Part shown: positions 14,438-21,710 of the stretch, piece after piece | Layout of the letters: every line of letters begins with the position of its first letter | Position numbering within the stretch: the first letter of the stretch is position 1 | NCBI GenBank assembly: GCA_964447525.1 | Contig: CAYUSU010000006.1 | Coordinates: 1 to 39,481 of the forward strand | DNA from: JAFGDH01 sp964447525 | GTDB lineage: Archaea; Aenigmatarchaeota; Aenigmatarchaeia; QMZP01; QMZT01 | Direction: 5' to 3' | DNA: 39,481 nt | The notes under the pieces: generated by a model | Database searches by the model: none | What the model was told of the DNA's origin: nothing | The model's input: the letters and a program-made list of their open reading frames with translations, nothing else | Position numbers and translations under genes: made by a program

Positions 14438-14842
14438 ATGCACGACATGATAACGGATGAGATAAAACACTTTTTTGAGAGTGTTCCGATAGTGGCGTTT
14501 TCAACGGCAGATGATAATGGAAATCCTAATGTGGTAGCAGTTGCATCCAAAAAGATAGTGGATAGTGATACGATTTGGGTGATCGATACTTTTTTTGGCA
14601 AGACTAAAAAGAATATTTTGCAAAATGATAAGGTTGCCTTTGCCGTGTGGGTGAAAGGAAAAGGATATCAAATCAAGGGAACTGCAAAATATCATTCTGA
14701 TGGTAATATATTTGATGAAGGGAGAAAGTGGATATTGGAATCCAGACCCAACAAGATCGTCAGGGGTGTTGTCGAGATAAAGGTTACTGAAATCTTTTCC
14801 ATCACACCGACTTATGAAGAAGCCGGGAAAAAGATCGCATGA
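14438..14842 (+). CDS. PPOX-type flavin-binding protein
   Basis: 134 residues with the split-barrel pyridoxamine 5'-phosphate oxidase fold: MHDMITDEIKHFFESVPIVAFSTADDNGNPNVV, SKKIVDSDTIWVIDTFFGKTKKNI, and a closing beta-hairpin IKGTAKYHSDG. Such small archaeal proteins bind FMN or F420; the substrate is not predictable. I chose the ATG at 14438 because GGAAGG lies 6 bases upstream; in-frame ATGs at 14417 and 14432 are alternatives. It stands apart by 60 bases from the radical SAM gene. Confidence 0.8.
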   Translation: MHDMITDEIKHFFESVPIVAFSTADDNGNPNVVAVASKKIVDSDTIWVIDTFFGKTKKNILQNDKVAFAVWVKGKGYQIKGTAKYHSDGNIFDEGRKWILESRPNKIVRGVVEIKVTEIFSITPTYEEAGKKIA

Positions 14843-14902
14843 AATCGAAATTTCACAACAACTCCGGCTTTAATACGGGAGATTCAGATAAAAAGGAAAC
14901 AT

Positions 14903-15670
14903 ATGTTTGAAGAGAGAATTAAAAGGATAGAGAAGAACACCTCCGGAATAATTCATAAAATAGCGGTTATGAGCGGTAAGGGTGGGGTTGGAAAGACGAC
15001 TGTTGCGGTCAACCTTGCTGCTTCGTTGGCGAAAGAAATGAAGGTTTCAATTCTGGATGCCGACATAGATTGCCCTAACGTAAACAAGTTCCTGAATATA
15101 AACGAGAGATTCTCTGCCAGTAACGAAAGGATAATTCCCGTCAGGAAATACGGGATGAATGTCGTGTCTTTTGCGTCCCTTCAGAAAAGCGAAGATCAAC
15201 CGGTTATCTGGAGGGGACCCATGCTTTCCAATGCAATAATGCAGTTGCTGGAACAAGTTGAATGGGGAGAGTCGGAATATCTGATAGTTGATCTTCCTCC
15301 CGGAACCAGCGACGCTCCGTTAACGATAATGCAGATACTGAAGCCGGACGGTGTTGTCATCGTTACCTCACCGCAAGACGTTGCTGTCGTAGACGCCAGA
15401 AAATCTGCTAACATGGTCATGAAAATGGACATCCCCGTAATCGGTTTTGTTGAAAACATGGCTGGTGATATCTTCGGGAGCGGAGGCGGAGAAAAGGCCG
15501 CAAAGGACATGGGAGTTGGATTTCTGGGAAGAATAAAACTGGATTCCGCTGTTTCCGGGTCGGCTGACGACGGCAGGCCATTTGTGCTGGATGAATCTGT
15601 TGCGTCGGAGGGATTCGACGAGATCGTTAAAAACGTGACACGATACGTGAAGAAAAAACAATTGTCATGA
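14903..15670 (+). CDS. Mrp/ApbC/NBP35-type P-loop ATPase lacking the CxxC
   Basis: 255 residues. MSGKGGVGKTTVAVNLA is the Walker A with signature lysine, LDADIDCPNVNKF the switch region, and VDLPPGTSDAPLTIMQ the Mrp signature. Mrp/NBP35 proteins carry Fe-S clusters between dimer subunits through a C-terminal CxxC after 'ENM'. Here that site reads ENMAGDIFGSGGG without any Cys. The only Cys in the protein is in DCPN. It may therefore be a cluster-free paralogue, or use another ligand. The ribosome site AAGGAAA precedes the ATG. A thioredoxin and a metal exporter follow in the same direction. Confidence 0.88.
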   Translation: MFEERIKRIEKNTSGIIHKIAVMSGKGGVGKTTVAVNLAASLAKEMKVSILDADIDCPNVNKFLNINERFSASNERIIPVRKYGMNVVSFASLQKSEDQPVIWRGPMLSNAIMQLLEQVEWGESEYLIVDLPPGTSDAPLTIMQILKPDGVVIVTSPQDVAVVDARKSANMVMKMDIPVIGFVENMAGDIFGSGGGEKAAKDMGVGFLGRIKLDSAVSGSADDGRPFVLDESVASEGFDEIVKNVTRYVKKKQLS

Positions 15671-15692
15671 TTATTATTTGGAAGGTGATTTA

Positions 15693-16076
15693 ATGGACGA
15701 GCTTGAAGAAATAAGAAAAAGGAAACTAATGGAAATGAAGGAAAAATTAAGTTATCCTGGCAAGCCGGTAGAACTACTGGACGGGAATTTCCAGGAGATT
15801 ATTGGCAGATACCCGGTTTTTGTTGCCGACTTCTGGTCGGCGAGTTGTCCTCCTTGTGCCCTGATTGCCCCGGTTATCGATGAATTGGCAGGGGAATTAT
15901 CGGGGAAGGTTGTCTTCGGAAAGCTGAATATTGACATGAACAGAAAAACGGCCATGGAATTCGGGATAATGTCCATCCCCACGCTTATCATTTTCAGGAA
16001 AGGTGAACGGGTTGGCCAGATAATCGGAGCGGTTCCGAAAGAACGTATAATGGAAAAAATAAAGGAGTATATTTAA
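15693..16076 (+). CDS. Cytoplasmic thioredoxin
   Basis: 127 residues. A charged helix MDELEEIRKRKLMEMKEKL leads into a thioredoxin fold with WSASCPPCALIAPV (CPPC active site), FGKLNIDMN, SIPTLIIF (cis-Pro) and GERVGQIIGAVPKE. No signal peptide. The PP dipeptide differs from the usual GP and resembles other archaeal redoxins. The ATG at 15693 follows GGAAGGTGA; the TTG at 15678 is in-frame but lies within that site. It could reduce the CcdA-like protein at 12343 or serve the Mrp-type ATPase upstream. Confidence 0.92.
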   Translation: MDELEEIRKRKLMEMKEKLSYPGKPVELLDGNFQEIIGRYPVFVADFWSASCPPCALIAPVIDELAGELSGKVVFGKLNIDMNRKTAMEFGIMSIPTLIIFRKGERVGQIIGAVPKERIMEKIKEYI

Positions 16077-16125
16077 TAAATTTGGCGTTAAGATAAATTA
16101 TGTCGGAATGGGGGGTTATTGAGGA

Positions 16126-16971
16126 ATGTTGACGCTTATCATGGAAAGTCTTGCTGAATCATTGAAAATAATTCTGATGGTTTTTGTACTCATGGTTGCT
16201 GTGGATTTCCTGCAGATAAAATATAACAAAAAAATCATGAATTTTGCCAAGGGCTTCAAGCAGTATCTGGTCAGCTCATTCCTCGGGGCGACCCCTGGAT
16301 GTGTAGGAGCTTTTGCTTCCGTGTCAATGTATATACACGGAGCGATTTCCTTCGGGGCGATAGTCGCCACCATGATAGCCACTTCAGGCGATGAATCTCT
16401 TATCATGTTAGCATTGTTTCCTGAAACCGCTCTGCTGATTTTTGGCATATTATTCGTTTTTGGTATTGGTTTTGGATGGCTGACCGACAATATAATATGC
16501 AGAAGTGCCAAGCTGAAGAAAATAACAGAATGTGGAGAATGCAAAGTGGTCGTTCATAAAGGTGAAGAGGAGATTCCGGAACATTTTTTGAGAGAACATG
16601 TTTACGGTCATGTGATCAAAAAACACATGCCCAAGCTTTTCATTTGGATATTTTTCACGATCCTTTTTCTGGGTGTTTTGAGTTCCTACATACCCTTGGA
16701 GGAAATCCTTCCATCAAGCAGGTTGTTGTTGATGTTAATAGCAATTCTGATCGGAATAATCCCGGAATCAGGACCTCATCTTGTATTTGTATTGCTGTTT
16801 GCCCAGGGACTCGTCCCGTTCTCGGTTCTTTTGGTTAATTCGATTGTTCAGGATGGTCATGGTTTATTGCCAATGCTTTCTCATTCGGTCAAGAATACGT
16901 TTGTGATAAAGATGTTCAACGTTGGTTTTGCACTAGTGGTCGGGATTGTTCTTTTACTTATTGGTTTGTGA
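16126..16971 (+). CDS. ArsP_2-type putative heavy-metal exporter
   Basis: 281 residues with about eight TM helices in two halves. The first half has GATPGCVGAFASVSMYIHG and GAIVATMIATSGDESLIMLALFPE. The second has IGIIPESGPHLVFVLLFAQGLVPFSVLLVNSIVQDGHGLLPML. These inverted-repeat signatures are those of the 'putative, 10TM heavy-metal exporter' family (PF11449). A hydrophilic central loop (about 125-175) holds ECGECKVV and several His (HKGEEEIPEHFLREHVYGH), a likely metal-binding domain. Ribosome site GAGGA before the ATG. Fits the metal and thiol theme of the region. Confidence 0.8.
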   Translation: MLTLIMESLAESLKIILMVFVLMVAVDFLQIKYNKKIMNFAKGFKQYLVSSFLGATPGCVGAFASVSMYIHGAISFGAIVATMIATSGDESLIMLALFPETALLIFGILFVFGIGFGWLTDNIICRSAKLKKITECGECKVVVHKGEEEIPEHFLREHVYGHVIKKHMPKLFIWIFFTILFLGVLSSYIPLEEILPSSRLLLMLIAILIGIIPESGPHLVFVLLFAQGLVPFSVLLVNSIVQDGHGLLPMLSHSVKNTFVIKMFNVGFALVVGIVLLLIGL

Positions 16972-16976
16972 TCTGA

Positions 16977-17561
16977 ATGGAAAAAGAAAATGAGATGGGT
17001 AAAATTTCAGAAGCTGTCATTGAATGTAGGAAATGCGGTCTCTGGAAGACTAGGAAAAATCCTGTTCCCGGTAAAGGTTCGCTGGAGCCGAAGATAATGA
17101 TTATAGGCGAGGCCCCGGGTTTCAACGAGGACGCTCAGGGGATACCGTTCGTCGGAAGGGCAGGGAAGGTTCTTGACGAAATGCTGGAAGGCATCGGGCT
17201 GGAGCGGAAGGACGTGTTCATAGGGAACATACTGAAATGCCGGCCACCGAACAACAGGGACCCCCAGCCGGAGGAGATAAAGGCGTGCACTCCCTATCTG
17301 GACAGACAGATTGCAACGATAAAACCGAAAATAATCTGCACCCTTGGCAATTTCTCCACTTCGTATTTATTTGAAAAGTTCGGGTTTAAACCCGACAGTA
17401 TAGGGAATGTTCACGGGAAGGTTTTTTCAATTCGGAACCTGATGCTTTCCTCGAAGATAATCCCTCTTTATCATCCCGCCGCGGTATTGCGCAACCCTGA
17501 CCTGAAATCTATTATGAGGGAAGATTTTGCAGCGATGAAGGAATTTTTAAATATGTCATGA
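16977..17561 (+). CDS. Family 4 uracil-DNA glycosylase
   Basis: 194 residues. Removes uracil from DNA. Motif 1 GEAPGFNEDAQGIPFVGRAG and motif 2 HPAAVLRNP identify family 4 (thermophile/archaeal UDGa-like). The 4Fe-4S ligands are Cys17 and Cys20 (CRKCGL) plus two distal cysteines: LKCRPPNNR and EIKACTPYL. ILKCRPPNNRDP is characteristic. An alternative start is Met7 (16995). It starts 5 bases after the exporter stop, so probably co-transcribed. It ends 14 bases before the convergent feoB. Confidence 0.93.
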   Translation: MEKENEMGKISEAVIECRKCGLWKTRKNPVPGKGSLEPKIMIIGEAPGFNEDAQGIPFVGRAGKVLDEMLEGIGLERKDVFIGNILKCRPPNNRDPQPEEIKACTPYLDRQIATIKPKIICTLGNFSTSYLFEKFGFKPDSIGNVHGKVFSIRNLMLSSKIIPLYHPAAVLRNPDLKSIMREDFAAMKEFLNMS

Positions 17562-17574
17562 AAGAATTTGCAAA

Positions 17575-19500
17575 TTACATGAAAATCGAGAGGATCCTGA
17601 AAAACAGGCCCCCTGCCGCTATTGCGAATATTATGTTGAAAACGGTTATCATCATACCCCTTTTCCATCCGGTTTCCCTGACAAGAGCGGCGATGGTGGC
17701 CGCACACGGAATGTAAAGCATTGTGACGAAGGCGAACACCAGCATCTGGACCGGGGTCATCACGGATGCGAAATTACTGGTCCCGAACAGAATCGCAAGC
17801 ATGACCAGAGTCATTTCCTTTTTTATCGTTCCGAAGATCAGTGCTATTCCCGCAACGACCGGAAGACCCAGCCATACAACGGTCACCGGGCTCATTAATT
17901 CGGATAACGGTGCCAGAAACCCGGCATAAGAAGCTGCTCTTATCAGTATGGTTCCGGCGACTATTATCGGAAGCGCTATGTAAAGGAAATCCTTTGTTCT
18001 GAACCATGTCTGCTTAAGCGTTGTCTTGGGGTTCGGGACTCTGAGAGAATGGACTTCCATTATTAGTCCTGATGGCTCTCCGGGAAGGACCTTGAATGCT
18101 ATTCTTCCCAGAATGAACACTATAGCTATGTCTATAAGATACAATCCTATTGCCCACCAGATGCTCACGAACCTTGCGACCAGACCCAGGATCACTGCGG
18201 TTACTGCCGCACATGGAATGAGAGTGGTCACGAATATGGCTATCAGCCTTTCCCTGTGCGTTTCCATTATCCTGCAACCTAGGCAGGCCGGCACGTTGCA
18301 GCCATATCCCATCATCAGCGGTATGAACGCCTTCCCGTGAAGTCCTATCTTGTGCATGACGTTATCCATGAGGAACGCCATCCTCGAAAGATAGCCGGAA
18401 TTCTCAAGTATCCCGAGTATAAGATAGAACGGGAGGATGTAGGGTAGTATGACCGTAATGGCGGATATCACGCCTTCCAGAAGGCCCATGATTAGTTCGA
18501 AAATTATACCTCCCCCGGTCTGGGCCTCTAACAAAGATACGAAACCCATCAGGATATCTTCGATAGCGACGGAAAAGAAATCACCGAAGCTGAAAACAGA
18601 GAAAAAAATGACCAAAATAATTCCGATCATTATGGGATAACCCCATATCCTGTCGGTGCTGATGTCGTGTATTTTTTCTGCCTTCGTCTTCCCTTTTTTC
18701 CTCGATTCCTTTTGGACCTGCATCGCAATTTTGCTGGCAGCCGCGTATTTCTCGCAAGTTACCGCGGTCGGGCACGAGTGCTTGTGGATGCTCTCGATTT
18801 TACCAGATATCTTTTCAGCCTCTTTCGCAGCCGCCGGAACGGACTTTGATACCATCTGAACTATTTCCCTGTCCTTCTCCAGAAGCTTTATTGCCATCCA
18901 CCTCGATGGGTAATCGGTCCTGAATCCCTTCATGGCATTTTCTATCCTTTTTATGCCGTCTTCGAACTCGTTGCCGTACTTTATGGTTTTCGGCAGTTTC
19001 TTCGAATTGAATATTTCCACTGTTTTTTCGACTGTCTCGTATATCCCGGTTCCCTTAACGGCTATTGTGGGTATGACCGGAACGCCGAGGATCTTCCCGA
19101 GTTTTTCATGATCTATTATTATACCTTTCTTTTTGGCTATGTCGATCTGGTTGATAGCTATTACCATTGGTGTGCCCATTTCGATTAGTTGGAGTGTGAA
19201 GAAAAGGTTCCTTTCCAGTACGGAAGCGTCTATGACATTTACGATGATATCCGGTTTTTCCTTTGCTATGTATTCCCTGGTGACGGTTTCCTCTATCGAA
19301 TAAGTTGACAATGAATATATCCCTGGCAGGTCTATCACGTCGATTTCGTGTCCCATGAACTTGAATGACCCCTCCGCTTTCTCGACTGTCTTACCGGGCC
19401 AGTTTCCTATCTGCTGGTTGAGCCCGGTCAGATAATTGAATATAACGGATTTTCCAACGTTGGAATTCCCTGCCAGTGCTATCCTTATTTTTTTATTCAT
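17575..19500 (-). CDS. feoB: Ferrous iron transporter FeoB
   Basis: 641 residues. The N-terminal G domain has GNSNVGKS (G1), NWPGKTVEK, DLPGIYSLSTYS (G3) and NQIDIAKKKG (G4). A short helical insert with HKHSCPTAVTCEKY follows, then the membrane domain with two Gate motifs (NSGYLSRMAFLMD, VPACLGCRIMETHRERL and ATIAALVRETGW). Imports Fe2+. Shorter than many bacterial FeoB but complete to the last TM helix. The ATG at 19500 overlaps the end of the regulator gene by 8 bases, and GGAGA lies upstream within that gene. No separate feoA; a FeoA-like domain is fused to the regulator. Confidence 0.95.
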   Translation of the reverse strand: MNKKIRIALAGNSNVGKSVIFNYLTGLNQQIGNWPGKTVEKAEGSFKFMGHEIDVIDLPGIYSLSTYSIEETVTREYIAKEKPDIIVNVIDASVLERNLFFTLQLIEMGTPMVIAINQIDIAKKKGIIIDHEKLGKILGVPVIPTIAVKGTGIYETVEKTVEIFNSKKLPKTIKYGNEFEDGIKRIENAMKGFRTDYPSRWMAIKLLEKDREIVQMVSKSVPAAAKEAEKISGKIESIHKHSCPTAVTCEKYAAASKIAMQVQKESRKKGKTKAEKIHDISTDRIWGYPIMIGIILVIFFSVFSFGDFFSVAIEDILMGFVSLLEAQTGGGIIFELIMGLLEGVISAITVILPYILPFYLILGILENSGYLSRMAFLMDNVMHKIGLHGKAFIPLMMGYGCNVPACLGCRIMETHRERLIAIFVTTLIPCAAVTAVILGLVARFVSIWWAIGLYLIDIAIVFILGRIAFKVLPGEPSGLIMEVHSLRVPNPKTTLKQTWFRTKDFLYIALPIIVAGTILIRAASYAGFLAPLSELMSPVTVVWLGLPVVAGIALIFGTIKKEMTLVMLAILFGTSNFASVMTPVQMLVFAFVTMLYIPCAATIAALVRETGWKRGMMITVFNIIFAIAAGGLFFRILSIFM

Positions 19501-20101
19501 CAAAAATCTCCACTATTACCTTTTTTGCAAGACCCTTTCCTATCACGAGGCAGGAACCCCTGACGCATATTTCCACCGGCCCCCCTACAGGAGCCTTCCT
19601 TCCGATTTCAATTTTGGTGCCCGGCGTAAGTCCCATCTCTTCCATTCTCCTCTTGGCCATCCTTCCCGAATCAATGGAAATAATCTTGGCTTTCATTCCC
19701 TTTTCCAGATCATCCAGTGAAACCAGCCCCTTTTTATTGATTTTTCGGTCCAATTGTGATTTCATTGCCTTTTCCAGTTCGTCCGATACCACGTGTTCCA
19801 TTTCGCATGCCTGTTCGTGTATCTTTTTTTTTGAAAATCCGATCCTTCTGAGAAATTTTTCTATCGTCCTGTGTTTGCTGAGTATGCTTTTACCTATCTT
19901 TTCCCCTTTTGCGGTTAGTTCTGCGCCCCTGTACGGCGTGTGTTTTATGTACCCTGATTTCGCAAGCTTTACGAACATCTCAGAAACGCTCGCCGAGGTT
20001 ATTCCCAGTTCCTTGGCCATTGTTATTGTAGTTGCTTTCGTTCCCCTTTCCTTCAACCTGTACATTATTTCAAGGTACTCTTCGACGTTTTCAGAAGTCA
20101 T
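19493..20101 (-). CDS. DtxR/MntR-family metal regulator with FeoA-like domain
   Basis: 202 residues. N-terminal wHTH: VEEYLEIMYRLKERG, TMAKELGITSASVSEMFVKLAKSGYI. Dimerisation/metal domain: HRTIEKFLRRIGFSKKKIHEQACEMEHVVSDELEKAM. C-terminal SH3/FeoA-like domain from about 128: RRMEEMGLTPGTKIEIGRKAPVGGPVEICVRGSCLVIGKGLAKKVIV. The Cys/Glu/His set (ACEMEH) is the iron-type site of DtxR. It is the first gene of the feoB operon and has a palindromic operator just upstream, so it is probably an iron-dependent autorepressor. Confidence 0.93.
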   Translation of the reverse strand: MTSENVEEYLEIMYRLKERGTKATTITMAKELGITSASVSEMFVKLAKSGYIKHTPYRGAELTAKGEKIGKSILSKHRTIEKFLRRIGFSKKKIHEQACEMEHVVSDELEKAMKSQLDRKINKKGLVSLDDLEKGMKAKIISIDSGRMAKRRMEEMGLTPGTKIEIGRKAPVGGPVEICVRGSCLVIGKGLAKKVIVEIFDE

Positions 20102-20107
20102 ATCGTA

Positions 20108-20129
20108 ATATTTAGGTTAACCTAAATAT
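20108..20129. promoter_or_regulatory. Perfect 22-bp palindromic operator of the DtxR-feoB operon
   Basis: The centre is TTTAGGTTAACCTAAA, flanked symmetrically to 22 bp. TTAGGTTAxxCTAACCTAA-type half-sites are those of DtxR/IdeR regulators. It lies 7-28 bases before the regulator ATG at 20101, with a TATA-like ATATATATA right behind it, so binding would block initiation. Confidence 0.8.
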
Positions 20130-20220
20130 ATATATCTTTGCCAAAAAATCTCAATCGAATGTTTTAGTTTTTGCCATGATTGTCGTATCTTAAAATACAG
20201 GAAACAATATAATAATATAC

Positions 20221-21267
20221 ATGAGATTTGTGGACATTGATTTCAGGCCGGGGTTTACCGTTTACAAGAACGGACGTGGTCCGGTATGGGTGTGCCCTCA
20301 TTCCGGACCGGCCATGGAAACTCCTACATCAAGAGACGGTTACTCCGACGTTGTGGCTTCTCTTTGCTGGCTGAATATGGGAGGGACACTGATCATATCC
20401 AGCATCCCCCGGAAACAGATATACGGAATCGATTTCAACAGGGAATCCCCGCCGAAGGACTCCGCTCTTAATCTCTGGTCCGAATTCCTTAAGGACGAAA
20501 AAAGAGAGCGTCTGGAGAGGTACCGTCACACATATTCATGGACCTCGATCAATCCCGGGGACCACAGGCAAAGGTCGAGGATTTATGATGATTTTTGGAA
20601 CGCCGTGAAAAAGGCCGGGGAGCCTGTCGTTTTCGTGCATCGCCAGTTCACCCGCGTAAAGAATTTCCCTTCGGTTATGGATGTCGTAACTTTTGAGGGG
20701 AGAGGTGTCAACAAGAAGATCATGGAGGCAATCGTCGAGAAAGCTAACGAGAAATATTCATCTTTTCTGAAGCATATCGAAAGGGATTACAAGGATGCTA
20801 TCAAGCTGGAGCACCGGAGGGTGATAGACCGGATAAAGGAGGTCTTCTCGGAGTTCATTCTGGAAAAAATGAAGGTCGAATACAAAAAAAACATACTCAA
20901 CGATATGAAAAACATGAGCAAGTACGTCAATAAAAGAGTATACAGAAAACTGGAGAAGGAATTCAATGAGAGGAACTATATGTCTGTTCTTCGTTCGACT
21001 CTGAGACAGAAAGTCTCTCCCAAGATAACCGTGGAATCCTTCTTCAAAGGCGATAAAGCACTTAGGTCAAAAAACCCAATGTTCATGAAGGACAGGATAG
21101 TCATGGAGGTCGAGGTCACAAATTTCCTCGGATACTGGCATCCCGGCAAAGCAGCTGAGATGATAATGAACATATTTCATGATCTGATTTCCGTGGACAC
21201 GTACAGTGAACTCGGTGTTAAACAGAAACATCTGATAGAATACGTTAAAAACGAGGAGATTGCATGA
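20221..21267 (+). CDS. Conserved hypothetical, possibly N-formylglutamate amidohydrolase-like
   Basis: 348 residues, no signal or TM. The N-terminal part has GPVWVCPHSGPAMETPTSRDG, then SSIPRKQIYGIDFNRE and EPVVFVHRQFTRVKNFPSVMD. A PHSG followed by an IDFNR segment recalls the metal-dependent N-formylglutamate amidohydrolase fold (V-PH-G, DLNR), but I am not sure. The middle (about 160-260) is charged and helical, probably coiled coil (EKANEKYSSFLKHIERDY, EHRRVIDRIKEVF). It overlaps the GNAT gene by 4 bases (ATGA), so the two proteins are probably made together. The GNAT could act on a product of this enzyme. Confidence 0.6.
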   Translation: MRFVDIDFRPGFTVYKNGRGPVWVCPHSGPAMETPTSRDGYSDVVASLCWLNMGGTLIISSIPRKQIYGIDFNRESPPKDSALNLWSEFLKDEKRERLERYRHTYSWTSINPGDHRQRSRIYDDFWNAVKKAGEPVVFVHRQFTRVKNFPSVMDVVTFEGRGVNKKIMEAIVEKANEKYSSFLKHIERDYKDAIKLEHRRVIDRIKEVFSEFILEKMKVEYKKNILNDMKNMSKYVNKRVYRKLEKEFNERNYMSVLRSTLRQKVSPKITVESFFKGDKALRSKNPMFMKDRIVMEVEVTNFLGYWHPGKAAEMIMNIFHDLISVDTYSELGVKQKHLIEYVKNEEIA

Positions 21268-21704
21268 TCAAACAAAGAACGTTCAGGGAAGAGGACCTCC
21301 CGACGATAATCGGTTTCAAGACGAAGAGCGTTAAGGTGAGTTTTCCGGGACATAAATTCGACCCGGAAAAGTTCAGGGATTCCCTTCTTAGGCAGTGGGA
21401 AAAGGAACCGGATGGCATACAGATACTCGAGGAAGACGGTAAGATTATCGGTTATATATGGTTCAATTCAGGGAGCGGTGACGTTGGACGGTATGGAATG
21501 CTCCGCCAGCTTTTCATTGACGATGGGTACAGGGGAAGAGGGTTGGCTGAAAGGCTGATAAGGTATGCAGAGGACTATTTCTTTTCGAGAGGGATCAAAA
21601 GAATCAAGCTCACAGTGACCATGGCAAACTCCCCCGCCATGAAGCTTTACGAGAAGCTGAAATACGACAAAACGAGGGTCGTAATGGAGAAAACGGTTGA
21701 ATAA
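21264..21704 (+). CDS. GNAT-family acetyltransferase
   Basis: 146 residues. The acetyl-CoA site is RQLFIDDGYRGRGLAERLIRYAEDYF (motif A with RGRG). The final strand and helix are IKRIKLTVTMANSPAMKLYEKLKYDKTRVVMEK. It starts in the ATGA overlap with the upstream hypothetical. The substrate is unknown; RimI-like protein N-acetylation is one possibility because of NSPAMKLYEKLKY. Confidence 0.88.
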   Translation: MIKQRTFREEDLPTIIGFKTKSVKVSFPGHKFDPEKFRDSLLRQWEKEPDGIQILEEDGKIIGYIWFNSGSGDVGRYGMLRQLFIDDGYRGRGLAERLIRYAEDYFFSRGIKRIKLTVTMANSPAMKLYEKLKYDKTRVVMEKTVE

Positions 21705-21710
21705 AAGATA

